64,000 bases of DNA from Giesbergeria anulus. GTDB lineage: Bacteria; Pseudomonadota; Gammaproteobacteria; Burkholderiales; Burkholderiaceae_C. The stretch spans positions 142,732 through 206,731 of the forward strand of contig NZ_FOGD01000004.1 of the NCBI RefSeq assembly GCF_900111115.1, in the 5' to 3' direction. A model generated the notes under the pieces. It was not told where the DNA came from and did no database searches. It saw nothing but the letters and a program-made list of their open reading frames with translations. Shown in pieces: positions 1 through 7,156 of the stretch. Position 1 is the stretch's first letter. Each line of letters opens with the position of its first letter. Position numbers and translations under genes: made by a program.

Positions 1-153
1 AAGGCACAGGTTGACTGAAAAGGCTAAATCGGGGTGCTCAGGCAAAGCCTCTTCTACGGCAGCGGCCAGTTTTTCGAGCTCCTGCAAATGTGCTGGCAAT
101 TGATAATCTAGTAGCAGTGTCTTGTGGTGCGATTGCGGCAGTAGGCCGTCCAT
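1..153 (-). CDS. Probable RsbW-like anti-sigma/serine kinase ATPase, N-terminus only
   Basis: Only the first 51 codons are in the window; the rest lies beyond position 1. The start is ATG at 153-151, preceded at six bases by a good AAGGAG ribosome binding site (160-165), so this is a real gene start. The visible residues have the hydrophobic and charged spacing of the first helix of stand-alone HATPase_c_2 proteins: a short strand, then LPAHLQELEKLAAAVEEAL, then a second helix starting DLAFSVNLCL where family members continue into an EELxTN box. Such proteins act in the cytoplasm as anti-sigma or partner-switching kinases. The assignment is inference from a short stretch, because the ATP-binding boxes are outside the window; it could be another cytoplasmic protein. 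Confidence 0.5.
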   Translation of the reverse strand, partial: MDGLLPQSHHKTLLLDYQLPAHLQELEKLAAAVEEALPEHPDLAFSVNLCL

Positions 154-269
154 CAGGAGCTCCTTACTTTCTACAAAGACTCAGACAGATCAAAATAAGG
201 GACGGAGACAGACAAAAGACTCAAGTTGGTCAAGAGTGCGCAAAATATACGAGACCCAGTGCGCTTTGG

Positions 270-1268
270 CTAGAACATTTTGTCTAAATAACAAATAGTT
301 ACCTGTGGCTGTAACCGCGCAATGTCATCGACTTGCGCCAACTTAGTGCCGCCCGACAGCAAGGCTGCGGCCCCCCCGGCCACAGCCCAAGCAAGCGCTT
401 GGGCAGGATGGTGGCCCTGCGCCAACGCCCACACCAGTGCGGCCAAAAAGCAATCCCCAGCGCCGGTGGTGCCACCAGCGGCAGGCACCGGCAATGCTGG
501 AGCCTGCCAAATACCACTGGCGCTGGCCAATACCGCCCCTTGCTCCCCCAGTGACAGCGCCACCATGTCTGTTTGCCCTTGGTGCACCAGACTTTGTGCA
601 GCGGCCTGCCATTGCACCGGCTGCTCCAGCGCCAGCCCAGTGAGTTCGCGCAGCTCACGCAGGCTAGGTTTGACCAGATAAACGCCTGCACGCAGCGCTG
701 CCGCCAGTGCCGGGCCAGAAGTATCTAACACCAGCCTCTGACCACGCTCTTGTGCTTGCTTGGCTAGCCGAGCATAAAAATTATCTGGCACGCCGGGTGG
801 CAAACTGCCGCTGGCCACCAGCCAGTGGGGCGCGGGGTGCAGAGCGGCTAACTGGTCTAGGCAGGCTTGCCATTCAGTGTCCAACACCGTCGGCCCTGGC
901 AACACAAAGCGGAATTCTTGCTCTGTGCTTTCCTCCAGCACTGACAGGTTCTCGCGCGTCTGCCCCGCAATCGGCTGGGGCCATGCTGGCACGCCCTCGG
1001 CTTGGAGCAGGGTTTGCAGTTGGGCACCGCTACAGCCCCCCGCCAGATACCACGCGGTAGTGGGGCTGCCCAGCCGGTGCAGTACCCGCGCTACGTTGAT
1101 GCCACCACCGCCGGGATAGTACTGCGGTGCGCTACAACGCAGTTTGTGCGTGGGTTGCACCTGCCCCGTGCGGGTGGCGATATCCAAAGCCGGGTTGAGG
1201 GTCAGGGTCAGGAAGGTGGTGCTCATACCATGGAGGGAAAGGCCGGTGCGGGCATTAGTGCCGGACAT
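270..1268 (-). CDS. pfkB: PfkB-type 6-phosphofructokinase (ribokinase-fold sugar kinase)
   Basis: A ribokinase-family kinase that most resembles the minor 6-phosphofructokinase PfkB of enteric bacteria (fructose-6-phosphate + ATP to fructose-1,6-bisphosphate). Visible hallmarks are an N-terminal TLTLNPALD strand, the substrate loop PGGGGINVARVL, SGSLPPGV, LVKPSLREL and the anion-hole/catalytic GGTTGAGDCF with Asp at about residue 272. Length 332 aa from this start, against about 309 for E. coli PfkB. The ATG at 1268 overlaps the stop of the upstream HD-GYP gene as TAATG, implying translational coupling. Homology begins only at an internal ATG at 1226 (318 aa), and neither start has an evident Shine-Dalgarno sequence, so the shorter form is possible. 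1-Phosphofructokinase or tagatose-6-phosphate kinase activity cannot be excluded, but no PTS genes lie nearby. Confidence 0.85.
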   Translation of the reverse strand: MSGTNARTGLSLHGMSTTFLTLTLNPALDIATRTGQVQPTHKLRCSAPQYYPGGGGINVARVLHRLGSPTTAWYLAGGCSGAQLQTLLQAEGVPAWPQPIAGQTRENLSVLEESTEQEFRFVLPGPTVLDTEWQACLDQLAALHPAPHWLVASGSLPPGVPDNFYARLAKQAQERGQRLVLDTSGPALAAALRAGVYLVKPSLRELRELTGLALEQPVQWQAAAQSLVHQGQTDMVALSLGEQGAVLASASGIWQAPALPVPAAGGTTGAGDCFLAALVWALAQGHHPAQALAWAVAGGAAALLSGGTKLAQVDDIARLQPQVTICYLDKMF

Positions 1269-2554
1269 TAGTGCGTGTGGGTGGTGCGAAAATCAAATCC
1301 CGACCAGAGATGGATCAAATCGGGAAAATTCCAGTGCGCCGGGTCTTCGCGGCCAGCGATTTTGTCGGTACAACCGGGTGCGCTCAGGTCGATGGTTTGG
1401 GGCGTAATACGCAGCTGGCTATTGGTGCAGTAGAACACCTTGACCCACGGTGCGGTCAGTGTGCTGCGGTTTTGGTCGGTTACTACCCCCAAATACCCAG
1501 AGCTCAATCGCACCAGCGAGCCTGCCGGATAGATGCCAATGCTTTTAACAAATGCATGAAACAGTTGGAGGTCAAAGTGGCCTTCACTCCACTGGGCCAT
1601 ACGCCGCAATGATTCGGCAGGATCCCAGCCTGCCTTGTAAGGCCGATTAGAAGTAATGGCATCGTACACATCGCAAATCGCAGCCATGCGAGCAAAAATA
1701 TGGATTTGCTCCCCGGCCAGTTTATCGGGGTACCCTGAACCATCCATTTTCTCGTGGTGGTGCCGACAGGCATCAAGCACAGGGCCATCGGCCATGCCGC
1801 CATCGCGCAGCATTTGCCAGCCTGCCACCGGGTGGTCTCGTACTATCGCAAACTCGGCATCAGTGAGTTTGCCCGGTTTGTTCAGCACTTCCAGCGGGAT
1901 CGTGGCCTTGCCCAGATCGTGCAGTAGCCCGGCCATCCCGGCAATGCGTGTCTGCTCGGCATCAAGCTGAAGTTGGCGTGCCAGTGCCACCATGAGAGCA
2001 CATACGGCAACCGAGTGCATGTAAGAATAATCGTCAGCCGTTTTGAGCCGCGCCAGACTGATAAGAGCACCAGGGTTGCGGATCACTGAGGAGGAAATAT
2101 CCTCCACTAGATCACGCATCTTCTCGGTGTGGATGGCCTTGCCTAGCCGAGCCTCATTAAACATAGATGCCACAGCCGTTTTGGACTGGCGGCAAATTGC
2201 TGCTGCGGTTTCCAACTCCTGAGCCATGCTGGTAGGGCTACGGTCGCGCGGTGCAGGCGCTAGGCTGGGTGCGGGGGGGGATATGGCAGGCACATCATCG
2301 AGCTGCTGAAAGGTCTGCTCCACTTGGGCTTCAGCTTCTTCCTCAGAGGTAGAGACTGTGCCGGGGGCAACATCCAAACCATTGGCCACATCAATCCAGA
2401 CTTCTTTAATCGTAGTGGCCCGGATACTGTCCAAGTCTTTGGGATCGGTCAGGACAAACTGGGTACGCCAAAAGGGGTGCTCCATCCATGAACCACAAAA
2501 TTCATGGATGTGCATCCCCAAAGTGAGGTGCTTGACGTGAATGCGCTTGAGCAT
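1268..2554 (-). CDS. HD-GYP domain c-di-GMP phosphodiesterase with N-terminal DUF3391
   Basis: A 428-residue cytoplasmic protein. Residues 3 to about 60 form the DUF3391 module that often precedes HD-GYP domains, and residues 60-115 are a Ser/Pro/Glu-rich linker. The HD-GYP domain occupies about 130-340, with HDLGK at 212-216, HHHEKMDGSGYP at 265-276 and DVYDAIT at 295-301, so the metal ligands and the GYP loop are intact. HD-GYP proteins hydrolyse c-di-GMP to pGpG or GMP, so this is probably an active phosphodiesterase. It is the first gene of a two-gene unit with the pfkB-type kinase (stop/start overlap TAATG). A predicted promoter and two palindromic operators lie 57-140 bases upstream. 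The linker is encoded across an eight-base C/G homopolymer. Confidence 0.93.
   Translation of the reverse strand: MLKRIHVKHLTLGMHIHEFCGSWMEHPFWRTQFVLTDPKDLDSIRATTIKEVWIDVANGLDVAPGTVSTSEEEAEAQVEQTFQQLDDVPAISPPAPSLAPAPRDRSPTSMAQELETAAAICRQSKTAVASMFNEARLGKAIHTEKMRDLVEDISSSVIRNPGALISLARLKTADDYSYMHSVAVCALMVALARQLQLDAEQTRIAGMAGLLHDLGKATIPLEVLNKPGKLTDAEFAIVRDHPVAGWQMLRDGGMADGPVLDACRHHHEKMDGSGYPDKLAGEQIHIFARMAAICDVYDAITSNRPYKAGWDPAESLRRMAQWSEGHFDLQLFHAFVKSIGIYPAGSLVRLSSGYLGVVTDQNRSTLTAPWVKVFYCTNSQLRITPQTIDLSAPGCTDKIAGREDPAHWNFPDLIHLWSGFDFRTTHTH
2273..2280. repeat. G8 homopolymer inside the HD-GYP coding region
   Basis: Eight consecutive G on the plus strand (C on the coding strand) fall in the linker between DUF3391 and HD-GYP. 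A one-base slip would truncate the protein before its catalytic domain, so this is a potential contingency tract. Runs of six or seven occur elsewhere in this GC-rich window, so it may be chance. Confidence 0.5.
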
Positions 2555-2611
2555 AGCAATGTTTCCGTGGGGCTGACTGGCAAGGTGACGATAGCCAGTG
2601 TGGCACTAACG

Positions 2612-2626
2612 ATAACAAATTGTTAT
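2612..2626. promoter_or_regulatory. Palindromic operator 1, ataacaa-A-ttgttat
   Basis: A perfect 7-bp inverted repeat around a single central A. It shares its whole 15-bp core with operator 2; the centres are 25 bp apart (2619 and 2644). It lies in the predicted 5' untranslated region of the HD-GYP gene. The repressor family is not known to me. Confidence 0.7.
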
Positions 2627-2633
2627 GCATCAA

Positions 2634-2654
2634 GTGATAACAAATTGTTATCAC
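2634..2654. promoter_or_regulatory. Palindromic operator 2, gtgataacaa-A-ttgttatcac
   Basis: A perfect 10-bp inverted repeat around a central A, extending the core of operator 1 by three base pairs on each side. It begins a few bases downstream of the predicted transcription start of the HD-GYP/pfkB operon, a position suited to roadblock repression. The exact repetition of a 15-bp core makes chance unlikely. Confidence 0.75.
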
Positions 2655-2665
2655 CAATTTTGCGT

Positions 2666-2693
2666 TTTATAACTATCGGCGCGATAGCTTCAA
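2666..2693 (-). promoter_or_regulatory. Predicted sigma-70-like promoter for the HD-GYP/pfkB operon
   Basis: Reading leftward: -35 TTGAAG (2693-2688), a 16-bp spacer, and -10 TATAAA (2671-2666). The spacer itself contains a palindrome, ctatcg-gcg-cgatag (2673-2687). Transcription would start near 2659, just upstream of the two operators and about 100 bases before the start codon. This is pattern-based and not otherwise supported. Confidence 0.55.
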
Positions 2694-3047
2694 AACCTAG
2701 GCCGCTGCGACAACATCTTGCTATAACAGTGAACAGCCCCAAATTTTGAGGAGGCTGGTTGGTTTAACTAAATACCCCTGTCGCGGTGTTGCTGGCTGCA
2801 AGTTGCCTCCAGTAGTTTGCCTGACCTTCTGCCGGGAGGATATCCACCATCGGCATGAGCTATAGGACGTGAGTCGCCCTGTAACGGGTGCAACGGGTAG
2901 CAGCAGCAGCCCAAGCCTTGGGGACACCAGAGCTGGCTGTGGCGCGCCATATCTGGGTGGTGGAGCCAATTTCGGTATTGGGTTCGGGCAAAACCGACTG
3001 TGTCAGTTTGCAGGTGCAGTTAGCGGGCTGATCGCAGCCCGCCCGGC
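2694..3047. other. Intergenic stretch with no convincing gene
   Basis: About 350 bases between the HD-GYP promoter and the carboxypeptidase stop. Frames on both strands are short, overlapping and lack ribosome binding sites. The only clear structure is a perfect 8-bp stem with 4-base loop (gcgggctg-atcg-cagcccgc, 3023-3042) just after the carboxypeptidase gene. It lacks a T-run on either side, so it is a weak terminator or an mRNA 3' end stabiliser at best. I see no known riboswitch or structured RNA. Confidence 0.5.
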
Positions 3048-3959
3048 TCAAGATTTGCCCGTCGCCTGCGGGCGCGCTGGGGCGGCTATCAGGCGCTCAC
3101 CCATCCAGCGCAGCAGGTCTACCCACATCTGGCGCATTTCGGCATCGCGTGGGGTGGTTTTGGCACTAGCCAGCTCTACCGTCACCACCGGCATGCCCTT
3201 GTGTACGCCCGCATAGTGGCCCAAGCTACCGGGGTAAATACCCACTTGGTCCAGATAGAGCCGCCCCAAACGCGACGGCGGCGTGGTGGGGCCGTCAAAA
3301 TCGAGCACGCCATAGGGCGCATGCAAACTGACGATCAGGTGTGGCTTAAACTGCTGCATCTCCTCGTGCAGGTAGCGGCTTTCAGGCTCGGACAGCGGCT
3401 CCTTACCCGGCCAACGGCGTGGGTCTTTGCCGGTGCGCTGTGCCCAATAGTGGGGGGCATCGCGCACCCATTCAGGTGTGGGAAAGTTGCGGTTCAGATC
3501 GACGCCATTGGCGTTGGTGCGGCGGGGCTGTGCCATCAGCAAGCCATCAGGGTTGAGGGCCGGAATAAAGCGCCAATGCACCGGCTGGGGCAGTTCAAAG
3601 GCTTTATCGCGGGCCAGCGCCAACCAATGCAAAGCCACCGAGGCCGCCGAAGGCTCGTCGCCATGAATGCCCCCAACCACCAGCACGCGCAACTGCGCCT
3701 GCTCATCGGGTACATCGCGCACCAAAATGCGCCGCCCCTGCACCGAACGGGCGGCACTGACGACCAACCCCGCCTGTTGGCACTGGGCGAGCGTCACATT
3801 GGGCAGGCGGCGTACGAGGGCCTGACATTCTGGAGTCACAGAGGCATCCACCGACACCTTGGATGGAGCAGGTGGCGTAGCCCATAAGGGGGTACTAAAC
3901 CCAACGGCCAAGCAACAAAAACCAAGCTGCTTCCAGGGTAGAAAAGACAAGAAATTCAT
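3048..3959 (-). CDS. Exported M14-family zinc carboxypeptidase (MpaA-like murein peptide amidase)
   Basis: A 303-residue protein with an N-terminal signal peptide (about 1-27, ending PLWA). It is a metallocarboxypeptidase: zinc ligands HGDE (H99, E102) and the His of SLHAPYG (H213), the substrate-site segment NPDG (136-139) and RTNANGVDLNRNFP (147-160), and the general base Glu in VVTVELA (about E262). All key residues are present. The short domain and the NANGVDLNRNFP box are typical of the MpaA/DUF2817-like branch that trims murein peptides such as gamma-D-Glu-meso-DAP, and the signal peptide places it in the periplasm. It follows the CoA-binding protein gene by 15 bases, so they are probably co-transcribed. 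The precise substrate is inference. Confidence 0.88.
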   Translation of the reverse strand: MNFLSFLPWKQLGFCCLAVGFSTPLWATPPAPSKVSVDASVTPECQALVRRLPNVTLAQCQQAGLVVSAARSVQGRRILVRDVPDEQAQLRVLVVGGIHGDEPSAASVALHWLALARDKAFELPQPVHWRFIPALNPDGLLMAQPRRTNANGVDLNRNFPTPEWVRDAPHYWAQRTGKDPRRWPGKEPLSEPESRYLHEEMQQFKPHLIVSLHAPYGVLDFDGPTTPPSRLGRLYLDQVGIYPGSLGHYAGVHKGMPVVTVELASAKTTPRDAEMRQMWVDLLRWMGERLIAAPARPQATGKS

Positions 3960-3974
3960 AGGGAAAAGGGGGTA

Positions 3975-4424
3975 TCAAAGTTGCCCTGTGGCGTGCAGCC
4001 GCTGGTGCTCAACCAAGGTGCAACGGTCTTGCACCACCTGCAACCCGGCTGCACGGGCGTGGGTTGCGGCCTCCTCATGGCAAATGCCTCGTTGCAACCA
4101 CAGGCATTGCGCACCAATGGCAATAGCCTCCTGGGCAATGGGTGGCACATCGGCACTGTTGCGAAACACATCCACCATATCTATGCGCAACTGCTGTGCT
4201 GCCAAGGCTTGGGCAGCATCACTCAGACTGGCATAGCAAGGCTCGCCCAAAATCTGTTCCCCCTCGCGGGCAGCCACCGGATTGACCGGCACGATACGGT
4301 AACCCTGCTGCTGTAAGTACAGCGCTACACGATAGCTGTCGCGGTGAGGCTTAGGTGATAGGCCGACCACAGCAATGGTGCGGCATTGCGCCAAGATGGC
4401 GCGCAAAGGGTCAGTGCTGGGCAT
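3975..4424 (-). CDS. CoA-binding domain protein, YccU family
   Basis: A 149-residue single-domain protein of the YccU/CoA-binding Rossmann fold. Characteristic segments are IAVVGLSPKPHRDSYRVA near the N-terminus, GYRIVPVNP, the VDVFR box in the middle, and a C-terminal WLQRGICHEEAATHARAAGL followed by DRC. The family resembles the CoA-binding half of succinyl-CoA synthetase alpha without the catalytic parts; its physiological role is unknown. It is first in a small leftward unit with the M14 carboxypeptidase and is divergent from the sulfur-acquisition operon. Length is normal for the family. Confidence 0.92.
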   Translation of the reverse strand: MPSTDPLRAILAQCRTIAVVGLSPKPHRDSYRVALYLQQQGYRIVPVNPVAAREGEQILGEPCYASLSDAAQALAAQQLRIDMVDVFRNSADVPPIAQEAIAIGAQCLWLQRGICHEEAATHARAAGLQVVQDRCTLVEHQRLHATGQL

Positions 4425-4594
4425 GAAATGGAACCCCTTTGGGGCGCAGGCTGAATCAAGTGTGGCGATGGTAGCGCAGCACTAAAGCAGGGCTGATCCG
4501 CTAACAAAAATTTCCGACCGAGCAAATGCACCAAATATTTCTGACTTTCGTCATGCGTATTGCTTTGTTGTAGATAAGGGATGGGCTTTTTACG

Positions 4595-5845
4595 ATGCCG
4601 TCATCACGCAAAAAGTCTATGACCAAACTTACCCTTGATAAATCGTCGTCTCAGATCAGTGCAGCAGCACCTCTGAGTGTGGCCGAACTCCAACGCCGGG
4701 CTACCACCCTGTGGCCCGCTTTGCGCCAAGGTGTGCAGGTGCGGGAACGTGAGCGCATCCTGCCCTATGAACTCATCCGGCGCATTGGCGATGAGCGGCT
4801 GCTCACTTGGCGCATTCCACAGCAATCGGGTGGCAGTGGGGCCTCGGTGCGCGACGTGATTGAGTTTGTGATCGACGTGGCCTCGGTGGACTCCAATATC
4901 GCCCAAGCGTTGCGCCCAAGTTTTCTATTTCTTGAAGGGCTGCTCGCCAGCGACGATGAAGCCGCGCGGCAACGCTGGTTGCCGCATTACTTGCAAGGGG
5001 AGCTGTTTGGCAACGCTGGCTGGGAAGTGGGCGCAGCCAATGGTGCCATTAGCGCCCGCTTGGAGCGCGAAGGCAATCATTACCGCGCCAACGGCAGCAA
5101 ATACTACAGCACGGGCGCTTTGTATTCGGATTGGGTCAGCGCGGTGGCGCTCAATGCCGAAGGTGAAGAAATACGCTTCATGTTGCCGCGCGACCGAGAA
5201 GGTTTGGAGCTGATCGACGACTTTGACGCGATGGGCCAACGCCTAACAGCCAGTGGCACGACCAACCTGAACAACGTGCTGGTCTATGAAGAAGACATCG
5301 TGCCGCAAAACCTCTATGCCGCAGGAAAAAACCAGCGCAGCATCGTCACGCCCTATGCCCAGTTGTTTTTGGGTGCGGTCGAGGCGGGCATCGCCCGCAA
5401 CGCGCTCCATGATGCCGTGGCCTTTGCCCAGCACCATGCCCGCCCCATCAAGCACAGCAGCGCCAGCCGCTCGGTAGATGACCCGTATGTAGAGTTGTCG
5501 GTGGGTGAGATTTCTGCCCGCGCTTTTGCCGCCGAGGCCGTGGTGCTGCGCGCCGCTGACAGCATTGACGCCGCATGGGCCTCTGGCTTGGACGAAGCCT
5601 CCATCACCCAAGCTGCGATTGATGTGGCCCAAGCCCAGTACATCGCCGCTGAAGCGGCCCTCAAGGCCGCAGAACTGCTGTTTGACGTGGGTGGAGCCTC
5701 CACCACCGCACGCACACACAACTTGGATCGCCACTGGCGCAATGCCCGCACGGTGGCTAACCACAACCCACGCCATTGGAAAGCCGCCGTAGTGGGTGCT
5801 TACCGGCTTAAAGGCACGCAGCCACCGCATTCTGGGCTGTTCTGA
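4595..5845 (+). CDS. Acyl-CoA-dehydrogenase-like flavin monooxygenase (SfnB/DszC type)
   Basis: A 416-residue protein of the acyl-CoA dehydrogenase fold. The middle part contains NAGWEVGAANGAI, SKYYSTGALYSDWVSAVA and DAMGQRLTASGTTNLNNV, characteristic of the DszC/SfnB/ibuprofen-type subgroup that uses reduced flavin and oxygen rather than dehydrogenating acyl-CoA. The C-terminal helical domain ends with HNLDRHWRNARTVANHNP, also typical of flavin monooxygenases of this class. It opens a six-gene rightward array with a second family member, an LLM monooxygenase and a Met-type importer, so S-oxygenation of an organosulfur compound is the likely role. A start at the second ATG (4619) is possible; the first has AAGGG about 15 bases upstream. 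Confidence 0.85.
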   Translation: MPSSRKKSMTKLTLDKSSSQISAAAPLSVAELQRRATTLWPALRQGVQVRERERILPYELIRRIGDERLLTWRIPQQSGGSGASVRDVIEFVIDVASVDSNIAQALRPSFLFLEGLLASDDEAARQRWLPHYLQGELFGNAGWEVGAANGAISARLEREGNHYRANGSKYYSTGALYSDWVSAVALNAEGEEIRFMLPRDREGLELIDDFDAMGQRLTASGTTNLNNVLVYEEDIVPQNLYAAGKNQRSIVTPYAQLFLGAVEAGIARNALHDAVAFAQHHARPIKHSSASRSVDDPYVELSVGEISARAFAAEAVVLRAADSIDAAWASGLDEASITQAAIDVAQAQYIAAEAALKAAELLFDVGGASTTARTHNLDRHWRNARTVANHNPRHWKAAVVGAYRLKGTQPPHSGLF

Positions 5846-5871
5846 GTCTTGCCCGTCCCTGAGAAAACCCC

Positions 5872-7125
5872 ATGACCACCTCTGACGTCACCCTGCGCGA
5901 TGCCAGCGACGCCGCCATCGCTGCTTATGCCGATGAACTGGCCGCCGAGATTGCCAAAACCGCAGCCCAATACGATGCGTCGGGCGAATTTCCGCATGAA
6001 CATTTTGACTTGCTGCGCCAACGCGGTGCGCTCAAATTGACCTTACCCCAAGCGCTGGGGGGCGAGGGCCTCTCGCTCTACCAATTGCTCTTGTTCCAAG
6101 AACGCCTAGCCAAAGGCAGCGGCTCCACCGCGCTGGCGCTGGGCTGGCACCTGATGGTGTTTGGCTACCTGAGTTTCGACTTGAAATGGCAGCGGCCCAT
6201 TTTTGAGCGGCTGTGCCGGGAGGTGGTGCAAGACGGCGTGCTCATCAATGTGCTCATCACCGACCGTGAGGCAGGCAACCTGCTGCGCGGCGCTAAACCC
6301 AGCACCACGGCGCGCAAAACCGAGGCGGGCTATGTCATCCGGGGCCGCAAAGCCTTTTGCTCCTCCGCCCCAGCTTTGGCACAAATGATCGTTTATGCCT
6401 TCATTGAAGAAGAAGGGCGGATGGCCGAATTCTTGGTGCCCAAATCTGAGCGCGTGCGCATCATCGAGAATTGGAACACCATCGGAATGCGCAGCACCGG
6501 CAGCCACGATATTGAATTCGATGATGTGCTCGTGCCCCACGATGCGCTGCTCAGTTATATCGACCCCGGCCAATCGAGCAGTTTTACCACCGCCAGCCGG
6601 GCCTTTGGCCTGCAAATTTCTGCCGTTTACTTAGGCATTGCCGTGGCTGCACGCGACTTTGCGTTGCAATTTGCCGACGGCTACCAATCGCGCAGCCTAG
6701 GCAGCTCCATCTTGGATGCGCCACAGGTACAGCAAAAACTGGGCGAGATCGAACTGCTGATTGGCAGCTCCAAAACCCTGTTGTATGGCTTGGCCGAGCG
6801 TTGGGAGCGCCATGCTGCCATCCAGCACCGGCTCCACCACGAAGTGGCAATTGCCAAATACACCGTGACCAACAACGCCATCCGCATTGTGGAGCTGGCG
6901 ATGGGCATTGTGGGCGGACACGCGCTGTCTAAAGACTTGCCACTGGAGCGCTATTTCCGTGACGTGCAGTGCGCTTTGTACAACCCGCCACAAGACGACA
7001 TGGTACTGGCCAACTTGGCACAAGACGCCACCGCCCGCCAGCGCGCTCGCACCGCCCCCTCCACAGCACACAAGGTGGTGGCCTTTCCCAGCGCGGCCCC
7101 CATCCCGCAAGCACTGGCCGCTTGA
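5872..7125 (+). CDS. Acyl-CoA-dehydrogenase family protein, second in the sulfur cluster
   Basis: A 417-residue protein with the same fold as its neighbour but only distantly similar. It contains INVLITDREAGNLLRGAKP in the flavin-binding middle domain and an NTIGMRSTGSHDIEFDDVLVP segment, which is conserved across acyl-CoA dehydrogenases. The C-terminal domain holds VELAMGIVGGHALSKDLPLERYFRDV. This set resembles members annotated as oxidoreductases in organosulfur operons as well as true acyl-CoA dehydrogenases. It lies 26 bases after the previous gene and 31 before the LLM monooxygenase. It may be a second monooxygenase or may dehydrogenate a product; sequence alone does not decide. Confidence 0.82.
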   Translation: MTTSDVTLRDASDAAIAAYADELAAEIAKTAAQYDASGEFPHEHFDLLRQRGALKLTLPQALGGEGLSLYQLLLFQERLAKGSGSTALALGWHLMVFGYLSFDLKWQRPIFERLCREVVQDGVLINVLITDREAGNLLRGAKPSTTARKTEAGYVIRGRKAFCSSAPALAQMIVYAFIEEEGRMAEFLVPKSERVRIIENWNTIGMRSTGSHDIEFDDVLVPHDALLSYIDPGQSSSFTTASRAFGLQISAVYLGIAVAARDFALQFADGYQSRSLGSSILDAPQVQQKLGEIELLIGSSKTLLYGLAERWERHAAIQHRLHHEVAIAKYTVTNNAIRIVELAMGIVGGHALSKDLPLERYFRDVQCALYNPPQDDMVLANLAQDATARQRARTAPSTAHKVVAFPSAAPIPQALAA

Positions 7126-7156
7126 GCCAAAAACGCTCCCTTGATTGCACCAAGCC

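Noticed and set aside
2760..3047. Possible small gene or structured RNA between HD-GYP and the carboxypeptidase
   Set aside because: Two short minus-strand frames (63 and about 30 codons) are in the same phase but separated by a stop, have no starts of quality, and I could not fit the region to tmRNA, 6S, 4.5S, RNase P or a known riboswitch.
3201..3887. Plus-strand frame of 228 codons opposite the M14 carboxypeptidase
   Set aside because: Shadow of the carboxypeptidase coding region, with no motif of its own.
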